Under the pieces are notes generated by a model, which was given only the letters and a program-made list of their open reading frames with translations, ran no database searches and was not told the origin of the DNA. 64,000 bases of DNA from Flavobacterium psychroterrae (GTDB lineage Bacteria > Bacteroidota > Bacteroidia > Flavobacteriales > Flavobacteriaceae): contig NZ_JAGYVZ010000006.1 of NCBI RefSeq assembly GCF_018380615.1, positions 124,001 to 188,000 on the forward strand, read 5' to 3'. The position numbers were made by a program, and so were the translations under genes. Shown here in pieces: positions 35,296 to 43,579 of this stretch (the first letter of the stretch is position 1; every line of letters starts with the position of its first letter).

Positions 35296-35622
35296 TTACC
35301 CAATCGATTTAAACCATTTTTGAAATAAATTTCCAACTAACGGAATCGGTCTTGTCTGCCCTTGAATAGCACTAAAAATGCCGTACGTCCATAATATAAA
35401 AATACAAATCCACATTGGGAAAGTAATCATAAAGCTGTCAAAATTGCTTATTATCGCTCCAAAAGAGATAAAAGTAAGCGATAATCCTAAAGCCTGACGG
35501 ATATGAAATGAGGCAAAACTATTTTTATTTTCAGAGTTCATAGACATCGCGATCAAAACACCAATAATTAAAATATAACTGGTAATGGCGATTGATTTTC
35601 CCTCTTCGATTGAATTATTCAT
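35296..35622 (-). CDS. DUF4870/Tic20-like small membrane protein
   Basis: 108 residues with three or four hydrophobic helices (about 10-27, 45-62, 65-95). The segment SFASFHIRQALGLSLTF carries the FHxRQAL motif typical of the Tic20/DUF4870-like family, followed by a C-terminal PLVGNLFQKWF. Function unknown; similarity to the chloroplast import component is structural only. The stop of the dihydroorotase-like gene is just 5 nt upstream, so the two are almost surely cotranscribed. Confidence 0.75.
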   Translation of the reverse strand: MNNSIEEGKSIAITSYILIIGVLIAMSMNSENKNSFASFHIRQALGLSLTFISFGAIISNFDSFMITFPMWICIFILWTYGIFSAIQGQTRPIPLVGNLFQKWFKSIG

Positions 35623-35627
35623 TGTAA

Positions 35628-36884
35628 TTATTTAGTGATAACAAGTTGATTTTGATTTAAAATTCCATAAACAGAACCTTTTATTTCTGTTCCTAAAAAA
35701 GCAGAATTTTTAGATTTTGAAAGAATATTTGCTTTCGTAAAAACAGATTTTCCTTCCGGATTAAAGAATGTGAAATTAGCTTTTGAACCTTCGGCAATTG
35801 AATTATTCTCAATTCCGAATATAGCTTTTCCTGAAGTTAGTTTTTCGATTATCGTTTCAATAGGCAAAACAGTTTGTAAAGCTCCAAATGCACTTTCAAG
35901 GCCAATAGTTCCGTTTTTAGCTGTATCAAATTCCATTTTCTTGAATTCAATATCAATTGGGTTGTGATCTGAGGTAATTAAATCAATAGTTCCATCAGTA
36001 ACTCCGTTTAATAAAGCCTGTCTGTCAGTTTCAGTTCTTAATGGAGGCGTAACTTTAAAACGGGTATCAAAAGCTTCTAATTTTTCATCGGTTAAAACCA
36101 AATGATGTACAGCGACACTACAAGTTATCTGTAATCCTTTTGCTTTAGCTTCTCTTATTAACTCAACCGATTTTGCGGTAGAAATTGTTGGAATGTGAAG
36201 TTTTCCTCCCGTATATTCTAATAAAAATAAGTTTCTTGATATTTGTAATTCTTCGGCTAAATTTGGGATTCCTTTTAAACCTAATTTCGTAGAAACGATT
36301 CCTTCATTTGCAACACCATTTCCTTTAATATTGGGATCTTGTGAATAGGTGATAACTAATCCATCAAAATCCTGAACATATTGCAGCGCGATTTTCAATA
36401 GATTAGCGTTGTCGATACTTTTGTTGTAGTCTCCAAAAGCAACCGCTCCAGACTTTTTCATATCAAATAATTCTGCCATATCTTTTCCTTCGCTTGCTTT
36501 GGTTAAAGCTCCAATAGGGAAAAGTTCCGTGGCAAAACCATTCGCTTTATTTTTGACAAAATTTACCTGCGACTGATTGTCGATAACAGGGAAGGAGTTG
36601 GGTTGTAAAGCAATTGCCGTAAAACCACTTTTTGCAGCAACATTCAATCCGTTTGCAATGGTTTCTCTGTCTTCGTAGCCTGGTTCTCCAAAGGAAACGC
36701 TGCTGTCAAACCAACCTTGCGAAAGGTATAAATTGTCTAATTTTACTTCGGTTGTATCCTCGATATCAAGAATCGAAGTTCCTATTTTTTCTATAATACC
36801 ATCTGCAATTAAAAGATCAACGGTCTGATTATGAAACGGACTTTTTGAATCGATAATTTTGGCGCTTCTGATGATTATTTTCAT
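35628..36884 (-). CDS. Dihydroorotase-like amidohydrolase, probably non-catalytic
   Basis: 418 residues from the ATG at 36884; a TTG at 36893 would add three. Overall it matches dihydroorotases of the AllB/PyrC type: an N-terminal beta domain, then GWFDSSVSFGEPGYEDRETI where active enzymes have DxHvHfRePG. Both metal-binding His and the substrate-binding Arg are replaced (S62, S64, G66). The later VAVHHLVLTDE and TSDHNPID, with the catalytic Asp, are kept. This half-degenerate pattern recalls the non-catalytic PyrC-like partner (PyrX) that supports aspartate transcarbamoylase in some bacteria. Placing it in pyrimidine synthesis as a structural partner is inference. It lies directly behind the three-gene cassette. 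Confidence 0.75.
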   Translation of the reverse strand: MKIIIRSAKIIDSKSPFHNQTVDLLIADGIIEKIGTSILDIEDTTEVKLDNLYLSQGWFDSSVSFGEPGYEDRETIANGLNVAAKSGFTAIALQPNSFPVIDNQSQVNFVKNKANGFATELFPIGALTKASEGKDMAELFDMKKSGAVAFGDYNKSIDNANLLKIALQYVQDFDGLVITYSQDPNIKGNGVANEGIVSTKLGLKGIPNLAEELQISRNLFLLEYTGGKLHIPTISTAKSVELIREAKAKGLQITCSVAVHHLVLTDEKLEAFDTRFKVTPPLRTETDRQALLNGVTDGTIDLITSDHNPIDIEFKKMEFDTAKNGTIGLESAFGALQTVLPIETIIEKLTSGKAIFGIENNSIAEGSKANFTFFNPEGKSVFTKANILSKSKNSAFLGTEIKGSVYGILNQNQLVITK

Positions 36885-36896
36885 GTTTTTCAACTA

Positions 36897-37718
36897 TTAA
36901 TTTGTGATCGATTTTTTAAGTATTTTTCTTATTTCACTTGGAATTTCATCAGATTCTATTTCAACATGGTAACCATGAAATTGATTTTGAGGTGTATCAT
37001 TTTCATATTTGAAAATAATTACCATTTTTTTTGATTTGTCATAACCAAAAAGTTCTTTTGAATTGACGCCAATTGCTGTTTTTAATATTTCGGCAGCATT
37101 TTTTTTATCACCATAAAAAGGGCTTATTAACTCTCCTCTTCTCCTAATTGGTCTTGGAATATTATGCTTCGGTATAGTTTGAAAATTTCTCGCTGGAATA
37201 CGATTTTCACAAAAATAAGCAATTAATTCACTATCATTATGTAATATTTTAAAATCTTTCTCTGTGGTATTTAAAAGTATATCTATTTTATTTTTAATAG
37301 CAATAGCTTGATGATTTAAAAATGCAAAATTTTGACTAATATTATTATGTTTTCTTTGCGCTACCTCACAAAAAGTATTATCGGTTATTAAAGAACTAAA
37401 AATAGAATAATTATTTTCGTTTGAATTATTGCAATCTTCTCTCCAGTCAAAAAAATCAGAAAAAAGAATTTGTAAGGTTCTTAGTGTAGGTTGAGGATAG
37501 GAATCTTCTAAGGTTTTAATTTGACTTACTAATTCAAGTAATGATTTTTTGTCATAAAAGCCATCATATTTTTCATGATTAATAGACTTTTTGTAGAGAT
37601 CTAAATTTCGTAAATAATCGCGAATAGAATTTTCTTCTATAAGTACATCAATGCTATTAATCCAATTAAAAGACGGATTTTTTTCAGGTAATAATATAAA
37701 AATATTAACTTTACTCAT
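36897..37718 (-). CDS. Unknown protein, third gene of the DUF262/AAA cassette
   Basis: 273 residues, cytoplasmic, AT-rich coding sequence. No family is recognised. The N-terminal half is polar and helical (about 25-130). The C-terminal half contains the basic stretch IPKHNIPRPIRRRGELISPFYG (about residues 183-204, with four Arg) and a beta-rich tail with KKMVIIFKYEND and FHGYHVEIESDEIP. It starts 2 nt after the ATPase stop and ends 12 nt before the dihydroorotase-like ATG, so it is translationally linked to the ATPase. It could be the effector or a specificity subunit of the cassette; no catalytic motif can be named. Confidence 0.6.
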   Translation of the reverse strand: MSKVNIFILLPEKNPSFNWINSIDVLIEENSIRDYLRNLDLYKKSINHEKYDGFYDKKSLLELVSQIKTLEDSYPQPTLRTLQILFSDFFDWREDCNNSNENNYSIFSSLITDNTFCEVAQRKHNNISQNFAFLNHQAIAIKNKIDILLNTTEKDFKILHNDSELIAYFCENRIPARNFQTIPKHNIPRPIRRRGELISPFYGDKKNAAEILKTAIGVNSKELFGYDKSKKMVIIFKYENDTPQNQFHGYHVEIESDEIPSEIRKILKKSITN

Positions 37719-37720
37719 GC

Positions 37721-38830
37721 TTACAATCCCATTAATGTATTCATATCTAGATCCAATTGATCAAAAAAACCTTTTGGTGGTCTCTGAATTTTACCACCTT
37801 TAAGGACTGGTAGATGAATTGCTTTTGTGGCGTGTTTTTTTTCGTCTCTATCAAAATAATACACTGAACTATCTTCATTTGAAATAATATTATTTTTTGT
37901 AGCTACTAAAAGGCCGTTTATGATATGATCACTATGGGTTTCTATAATAAATTGTACGCCATTTTTGGCAGATTTACAAATTAACTCCATTAATTTTGCT
38001 TGAGCACCTGGATGAATGTGAGCTTCTGGGTTCTCAATAATTATGATGCTTCCTTCTGGTGCATGTAATGAAGCAACGATAATTGGTAAAACGTAAGAAA
38101 TACCAAAACCTATATTTTTTGCTTTAAAATCAAGTGTCGGAACTTGTCCTTCTCCTCTGTCAAAACTATAATTAATTTTGTAATTTAGTCCAGAAGGTTT
38201 TATATTTATATTGATGTTAGGGCTTATTTCTCTCATCCATTGTTTTACTTGATATACAAGAGTTGCATCGTCTTCAATGTTCTTTTTTAGAGATTCATTA
38301 ACAAATGTTTTTCCGAAAAAATCCAAATAATGAACTACAAATTCACATCTACCTTCATTTTTTGAAATTTGATTTTCATGTTCTACGGCAGAAGTATTTT
38401 TTATATAATCATCTGTTGGTCCATTTCTAAAAGCACTTATGTATTGAAAGTTATTATTAAATAGATTAATCGAACTATAGTCATTGGGTAATATAGAATC
38501 TTTTAAAGTGCTTAAAAAAGTATCATTTATGTTTGTTGGATTCGCTGAAAATTTCCAAACAAAATTATCTTGTTTGTAATTTATTGAAAATTTAATATAG
38601 TCTTCCTCAGCTGATTGATATACAGCATCTTCAACAACCCCAATTTTACATAATTCATCATTTAATTCTAAACCTTTATTTAATTTATTGGATTGGCGTA
38701 ATAATAACAATGCTTGTATAACCGATGATTTTCCCATACCATTCAAACCGGTAAAAATATTTATTTTCGAGAGATTTAATTCAGTATTTGAATGTGATTT
38801 GAAGTTCTCTATGTAAAGAGTATTAATCAT
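37721..38830 (-). CDS. AAA/ABC-type ATPase with DUF3696 C-terminus
   Basis: 369 residues. Walker A is GLNGMGKSS (G28-S36), preceded by the RecF/SMC-like opening MINTLYIENFKSHSNTELNL. GFGISYVLPIIVAS acts as the signature region, IIIIENPEAHIHP (about 261-273) as Walker B with catalytic Glu, and ETHSDH (about 297-302) as the H-loop. The end, KIQRPPKGFFDQLDLDM, is the DUF3696 hallmark. There is no zinc-hook coiled coil and no TOPRIM nuclease domain, so it is shorter than OLD nucleases. Its ATG overlaps the stop of the DUF262 gene (ATGA, 38827-38830). ATPases of this class serve as sensors or motors in several phage-defence systems. Confidence 0.85.
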   Translation of the reverse strand: MINTLYIENFKSHSNTELNLSKINIFTGLNGMGKSSVIQALLLLRQSNKLNKGLELNDELCKIGVVEDAVYQSAEEDYIKFSINYKQDNFVWKFSANPTNINDTFLSTLKDSILPNDYSSINLFNNNFQYISAFRNGPTDDYIKNTSAVEHENQISKNEGRCEFVVHYLDFFGKTFVNESLKKNIEDDATLVYQVKQWMREISPNININIKPSGLNYKINYSFDRGEGQVPTLDFKAKNIGFGISYVLPIIVASLHAPEGSIIIIENPEAHIHPGAQAKLMELICKSAKNGVQFIIETHSDHIINGLLVATKNNIISNEDSSVYYFDRDEKKHATKAIHLPVLKGGKIQRPPKGFFDQLDLDMNTLMGL

Positions 38831-39969
38831 TTTTTTATAATGTTTTGAATAATTAATTTTATTTTATCAAATCGATATTTAACTTTTTCTTTATTCCCAG
38901 TTGCAGTTGTAACAGATTGGGAAAAAGAATTATCACTATTTAACTCCTTGATTAATGTAGTTCTAAAGAGGCTTTTTTTTATTAATAACTCATTCCTTTC
39001 GATGTCATTTAGTAATGCAAAATTAACACTTAAAGTATCATAAATAGCTTTAGATATAGGTTTTCTCTTGTCATTTTTATTATATCGTTTTCTAAAAGCA
39101 TCATCTCCAAAAATTTTGAAAGCTAAAGTCATTGATTTTTTGAAGTTCTCTTTTAATTCAAATTTTTCATCCTCTTCTAAAAATTTTAAAGCAGCCATTC
39201 CATCGTTAAGAAATTCATCTAAATTACCTTTATATTTTTCGGTATATCCCAATAAATAAAAAGCAATGAATCGATTTATAAAATCCCTGTCTTCTTGTCT
39301 TTTAAAAGGTATTTTATAATCAGTAGCTCTTTTAAATTCGATTAATTCTGCTAATTCCTTTATGAATTTTGCAGGAATTCCTTGATTCAGAGCATGTCGC
39401 ATTTCTTGTGGAGTAAGAATGATACCAGCAGTGTTTACTTTTTTAAAAATCAAAAACTTTACGTTTTCTGGGGTTTGTTTATTAATAACATAAAGATTGA
39501 CTTTGAAACCACTTATTTTTCTCTTGTCTTCTCTAGATAAATCAGCATATTTATTTCCGTCGTATTTTTTTAGAAACTCTAATCCTTGTAGTGTTAATGT
39601 TTCATCAACAATGAAAGATTTAAAAGTAGAAAGACGTTGCAATCCGTCAACCACTTCCCATTTTCCAGAATCTTCTTCACTAAAATAAAAAGACGGAAGA
39701 GGTAGTCCTAAAAGGATAGATTCAATTAATTGACTTTTTTTGGAGTCAGACCATAAATCTCCTAATCGTTGAAATTCAGGATCTAAACGAATTTCGTTAT
39801 GTTGTAAATTTTCTATAATAGAACCCAAATTCACATTTTGGTGATCAATACTTATTTTACTAGGATCGTAAGGTTCTAAAGAAACTTCATTCCCCAAATC
39901 TTCTTTTTCAATATCTGAAATTCCATTGTTTAAAGATTGTTCGCTAGAATCTGTATTGTTCTCATTCAT
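38827..39969 (-). CDS. DUF262 (ParB/Srx-fold) protein, first gene of the cassette
   Basis: 380 residues. An acidic, polar leader (about 1-45) precedes the DUF262 domain, with LDPEFQR (62-68), the helix SQLIESILLGLPLPSFYF and the VVDGLQR motif (106-112). This is the core of the GmrS-like ParB/sulfiredoxin fold, which in some members hydrolyses NTP. The rest (about 180-380) is helical. The HNH domain DUF1524 that follows DUF262 in GmrSD restriction enzymes is absent. It begins 56 nt after the BatA stop and overlaps the ATPase gene by 4 nt. Confidence 0.85.
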   Translation of the reverse strand: MNENNTDSSEQSLNNGISDIEKEDLGNEVSLEPYDPSKISIDHQNVNLGSIIENLQHNEIRLDPEFQRLGDLWSDSKKSQLIESILLGLPLPSFYFSEEDSGKWEVVDGLQRLSTFKSFIVDETLTLQGLEFLKKYDGNKYADLSREDKRKISGFKVNLYVINKQTPENVKFLIFKKVNTAGIILTPQEMRHALNQGIPAKFIKELAELIEFKRATDYKIPFKRQEDRDFINRFIAFYLLGYTEKYKGNLDEFLNDGMAALKFLEEDEKFELKENFKKSMTLAFKIFGDDAFRKRYNKNDKRKPISKAIYDTLSVNFALLNDIERNELLIKKSLFRTTLIKELNSDNSFSQSVTTATGNKEKVKYRFDKIKLIIQNIIKK

Positions 39970-40024
39970 CGTTGAAATAGGTTACGTTATTTATTGGGAT
40001 AGCAATATAAATAAGCTCTTAAGT

Positions 40025-41953
40025 TTACTTTATAAATTTGATAATTGCCATTTCCAATGCTAAAAATATCAGTGCAAAGATAACAAACCATTTCCAAATT
40101 TGGCTGTCAGTTCGCTCAGCTTGTAGCGTGTTAAAAATGGTCGAAATCGTATCAGCAGTTTTAAAATCTGAAATTACGTTGGTGTTGATTTGACTCAAAT
40201 CGCTTTCACTTCTTTTGTAATTAAAACTCAGGTTTTCAATCCATTCTTTTTTATCAACTACACTATAATTTCCGGCTGTTTGAGGGAAATCATTAAAGGT
40301 TAGTTTTACTTTATTATTTAATATTTGCTGAATCGGAATAAATGAATCTTCATTTCCTTTTACTTCTAAAATAGCATCTTTAGTTAATAAAACATCTACG
40401 AAATAAGGTTGATTATTTCCAATAGTTAAAGCATTAACTCCAGTTTTCTGATTGTTTTGCCCCATTTTATAAAACAATGGCACAATCAACGGTGATTGCT
40501 GAAAGTTTGAATTGATGGTATTGATTGGTGCCGAAAAAACAGTAATTCCCGAAACCGGGTTTTGAATTGCCGTTACAAACACACTTTGATCTTCATAAGA
40601 TAAAACTGCCGGATAAGGGCTTGAAATATTAAATGAATTATTCGTTTTTGGATATTGAAAATTCGTGATTTTATTCTCAAAAACTCCCGAAAATAAAGGA
40701 TGATCAAAATTGATTTTGGTAATTAACTTACTTTTATTTTCAAGATTTTTAAATTGAATTTTTCCGAAATTCCCCAGAAAAGTATTCAGATTTGAAATAG
40801 AACTTTTTTCAGAAGGAATCACAACTAAATTTCCACCTTTAGAAACAAATGCTTTTAAAGTAGTTTGCAATGCTTGCGGAACTTCAATTAATTCATTTAA
40901 AATAATAGTGTTTTGTTTTTCTAAACTATTATAATCTAAATTGGTAATAGAATAATTATTGTAATTAAACTCAGCAGAAGTATAAATTCTGGATAAGAAA
41001 TTGCTTTTTTCCGGTTCTCCAATACTTATAATATTCGTTTTTTTAGTTTTTGAAATGCTAAAATAAAGCTTGTTATCGTACGTTAGACCATTATCTTCAA
41101 TTGTTACATATCCGTGAAAAGCTTCTTTAGGAATTGTAAAATTGACTTTCTTTTTCTTTGCATCAAAATTGATAATTGTTTTGGCAATTAGTTTGTTTTG
41201 ATTGTACAAAGCGATTGATACAGGTTTGAAATCTTCTCCGTAAGCAGATAAATTAACGCTTATTTCGTAGAAGTTTTCTAAAGTCTGATTAATGAAAACG
41301 CTGTCAATTGCGATATTGTTTTTTTGTTCAGCTTCTGGAATAATGAAATATGGTTTTTCTTCAGGATCAATATTTTTTACATCTTTTTCGGATAAACCAA
41401 CAGCATCCGTAATAATAACAATGTCTCTTTTATGTGCTGATTTATGTGCTTTTATCTTCGCGATAATCGATGGAAGTTCAAAAGGTGTTGCGCTGTAATT
41501 TAAATTTTGTAAAGCGCTTTTAGATGATTTTATATCGGTATTCCAATAATTTTCTGTGTTGGTTAACAATGAAAACTGAGCTGTTTCAGGAGTATTTTCC
41601 AGTAGTTCCTGAACCGCACGTTTTAGTAATTCGCCTTTTTTTCCTTTGGCTTGCATGCTAAATGAATTGTCGAGAATAATATACATTTCATTTGATGCGT
41701 TTTTGCTGTCTTTTGCTTCAAAAAATGGTTGGGCAAAAGCCAAAATAATACAAGTCAATAATAATAAACGAGTAGCCAGTAAAAGTCTTTTTTTGATTTT
41801 TGAACTTTTTCTGGTTTGAACAGAAAGTTCTTTTAAAAATTTAACGTTAGTAAAATAAGAGATTTTAAAACGTCGTAATTGAAATAAGTGAACCAAAATA
41901 GGAACAATCAATAAAAACAGAAAGTATAGAATTTCGGGATGTTTAAAATGCAT
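40025..41953 (-). CDS. BatA-domain protein with von Willebrand-like A region
   Basis: 642 residues. The N-terminal BatA motif MHFKHPEILYFLFLLIVPILVHLFQLRR forms the first helix, a second helix follows at about 60-78, and the last helix closes the C-terminus (about 622-640). EMYIILDNSFSMQAKGKKGE gives a MIDAS-like DxSxSM of a vWA fold. The large periplasmic part between the anchors is beta-rich. Proteins of this type accompany the Bat/MoxR operons of Bacteroidota; the function is unknown but envelope- or stress-related. Its stop is followed at once by the DUF262 cassette, so the cassette may be cotranscribed from the batA promoter. Confidence 0.8.
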   Translation of the reverse strand: MHFKHPEILYFLFLLIVPILVHLFQLRRFKISYFTNVKFLKELSVQTRKSSKIKKRLLLATRLLLLTCIILAFAQPFFEAKDSKNASNEMYIILDNSFSMQAKGKKGELLKRAVQELLENTPETAQFSLLTNTENYWNTDIKSSKSALQNLNYSATPFELPSIIAKIKAHKSAHKRDIVIITDAVGLSEKDVKNIDPEEKPYFIIPEAEQKNNIAIDSVFINQTLENFYEISVNLSAYGEDFKPVSIALYNQNKLIAKTIINFDAKKKKVNFTIPKEAFHGYVTIEDNGLTYDNKLYFSISKTKKTNIISIGEPEKSNFLSRIYTSAEFNYNNYSITNLDYNSLEKQNTIILNELIEVPQALQTTLKAFVSKGGNLVVIPSEKSSISNLNTFLGNFGKIQFKNLENKSKLITKINFDHPLFSGVFENKITNFQYPKTNNSFNISSPYPAVLSYEDQSVFVTAIQNPVSGITVFSAPINTINSNFQQSPLIVPLFYKMGQNNQKTGVNALTIGNNQPYFVDVLLTKDAILEVKGNEDSFIPIQQILNNKVKLTFNDFPQTAGNYSVVDKKEWIENLSFNYKRSESDLSQINTNVISDFKTADTISTIFNTLQAERTDSQIWKWFVIFALIFLALEMAIIKFIK

Positions 41954-41994
41954 TCTGGCTTAAATTTATTTCACTACGTTTTGTAGATGCTGGT

Positions 41995-42002
41995 CAAAAA
42001 TA
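41995..42002 (-). promoter_or_regulatory. Possible -7 element (TATTTTTG) for the BatA gene
   Basis: The minus strand reads TATTTTTG about 41 nt before the ATG at 41953. If correct it would drive batA and possibly the following cassette. Confidence 0.35.
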
Positions 42003-42037
42003 CAAATTTTTAATCAAACCATATAGGGAATATTGTT

Positions 42038-42196
42038 AAACCATATAAGTGATATTAGAGATTATAAGTAAGCCTTATTTATAGGAAAAGTAAAATGATT
42101 TTACATTAGACTTGAAAATATTATTCAAATGACTTTGAGATTATAATAAGACTTTTTAAAAAATATTTAAATGAACTTATATCACTTATATGGTTT
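42038..42196 (+). repeat. MITE-like element with 18-bp perfect terminal inverted repeats
   Basis: The left end AAACCATATAAGTGATAT (42038-42055) and right end ATATCACTTATATGGTTT (42179-42196) are exact complements, 159 bp overall. AAACCATATA also occurs alone at 42016-42025. The interior is AT-rich and noncoding, with TTTAAATGAACT near the right end. A relative with the same end words and TTTAAATGAACT lies at 61683-61804. No transposase is present. The gap 41954-42315 contains nothing else recognisable beyond the promoter box. Confidence 0.7.
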
Positions 42197-42315
42197 AAAA
42201 AATTATGATACATAGTTTGAAAAATGTAACTTTTGACAATTCATTTGTAACAAAAAATAAGTTTGCGAAAGATATTATTGAGTATTTTAGCATATTCAAA
42301 ACCAATCCAAAAACT

Positions 42316-43431
42316 ATGAAAAGATTATATATTCTGCTTTTTACAATTTTATCTTTTATGACTTCAAATGCTCAAAATAAATTTAACTTATTAGTGGGAA
42401 CATATACTAATACTTGCGATAGTAAAGGGATATATGTTTATGAATTTAATGCTGTTTCCGGTGATTTTAAATTAAAAAATTCAACCGAAAAATCAGTAAG
42501 TCCAAGTTATTTATCAATTTCTGCAAATAATAAATTTCTTTATGCAGTAAACGAAAACGGAACAGAAAGTGCTGTAAGTGCCTTTACATATGATGCGCCA
42601 ACGGGTAAACTTAAACTACTGAATACAAACGCTTCATTGGGAGCAGATCCTTGTCATTTAATAAATGATGATAAAAACGTTATTGTTGCGAATTATTCCG
42701 GTGGAAGTATAGCTGTATTCAAGAAAAATGCGGACGGAAGTATAACCGAAGGACAGCAATTAATTCAACATGAAGGAAAGGGACCAAATGCAGCGCGTCA
42801 GGAAAAAGCACACGTTCATATGGTCGCTTTTTCTCCGGATAAAAAATTCGTTTTATCGAATGATTTAGGTGAAGATAAAATTTATATTTATAAATACAAT
42901 CCAGGTTCCAGCCATGAAATCCTTACTTTAAAAGGAACAGTTGATGTGAAAAAAGGAAGCGGACCAAGACATTTAACGTTTAGTAAAGATGGCAAGTTCG
43001 TGTATTTAGTTCAGGAATTAGATGCTACTTTGACAACCTTAAGTTATGATAAAGCCGGAAGTTTAAAAGTGCTTGCAGAAACAAGTATTCTTGCAAAAGA
43101 TTTTAAAGGCGGAACAGGAGCAGCAGCAATTAAAATTTCGCCTGACGGAAAATTTTTATATGTAACAGATCGTGTTGATGCTAACAATATTTCGGTTTAT
43201 CAAATCCAGAAAGACGGGAAAATTAAATTTGTAGAACAGGAAAGTACTTTAGGAAAAGGTCCGAGAGATTTCGCTATTGATCCTACAGGTAATTACCTTT
43301 TGGTTGGTCACCAATATACAAACGATATCATTATTTTCAAAAGAGATAAAGCAACCGGAAAGCTTACAAAAACAGGTAAGAAAATTGAATTGTGTTCACC
43401 GGTTGGACTTGTTTTTACGAAGATAAAGTAA
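42316..43431 (+). CDS. Secreted lactonase family protein (6-phosphogluconolactonase-like beta-propeller)
   Basis: 371 residues from the ATG at 42316, where MKRLYILLFTILSFMTSNAQ gives a signal peptide. The frame is open back to 42205 but that part reads through the repeat's right flank. Propeller-blade motifs recur: FSPDKKFVLSNDLGEDKIYIY, SKDGKFVYLVQEL, SPDGKFLYVTDR and DPTGNYLLVGHQ. The family (Pgl, seven-bladed) includes 6-phosphogluconolactonases, but the export signal argues for another lactone or sugar-derived substrate in the periplasm. Transcribed alone, with a MITE-like repeat directly upstream. Confidence 0.8.
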   Translation: MKRLYILLFTILSFMTSNAQNKFNLLVGTYTNTCDSKGIYVYEFNAVSGDFKLKNSTEKSVSPSYLSISANNKFLYAVNENGTESAVSAFTYDAPTGKLKLLNTNASLGADPCHLINDDKNVIVANYSGGSIAVFKKNADGSITEGQQLIQHEGKGPNAARQEKAHVHMVAFSPDKKFVLSNDLGEDKIYIYKYNPGSSHEILTLKGTVDVKKGSGPRHLTFSKDGKFVYLVQELDATLTTLSYDKAGSLKVLAETSILAKDFKGGTGAAAIKISPDGKFLYVTDRVDANNISVYQIQKDGKIKFVEQESTLGKGPRDFAIDPTGNYLLVGHQYTNDIIIFKRDKATGKLTKTGKKIELCSPVGLVFTKIK

Positions 43432-43440
43432 GAAGGTTCA

Positions 43441-43570
43441 AAGGAACAGAGGTTCAAAGCGACAAAGGTTTAAAGAAAAGCTCAAAATAGTAAAAGTTAA
43501 TTTTACTATTTTGAGCTTTTCTTTATTTTTTACTTTGAACCTCTATTCCTTTGAGCCTTTGTTCCTTAAA
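43441..43570. terminator. Very long bidirectional hairpin between the lactonase and helicase genes
   Basis: The inner stem is perfect over 24 bp (43472-43495 with 43501-43524, loop GTTAA). It includes AAAGAAAAGCTC and GAGCTTTTCTTT followed by TATTTTTT. The outer arms carry the words AAGGAACAGAGGTTCAAAG and CTTTGAACCTC...GTTCCTT, again complementary. It separates two convergent genes and probably terminates both. Confidence 0.8.
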
Positions 43571-43579
43571 AAAAAACAA

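Noticed and set aside
37721..38830. RecF or SMC identity for the ATPase
   Set aside because: The N-terminus resembles RecF/SMC, but the protein is short, has no coiled-coil arms and ends in the DUF3696 pattern.
42205..42315. N-terminal extension of the lactonase frame
   Set aside because: The extension lies right after the repeat element and precedes a perfect signal peptide at 42316, which would be buried if the extension were translated.
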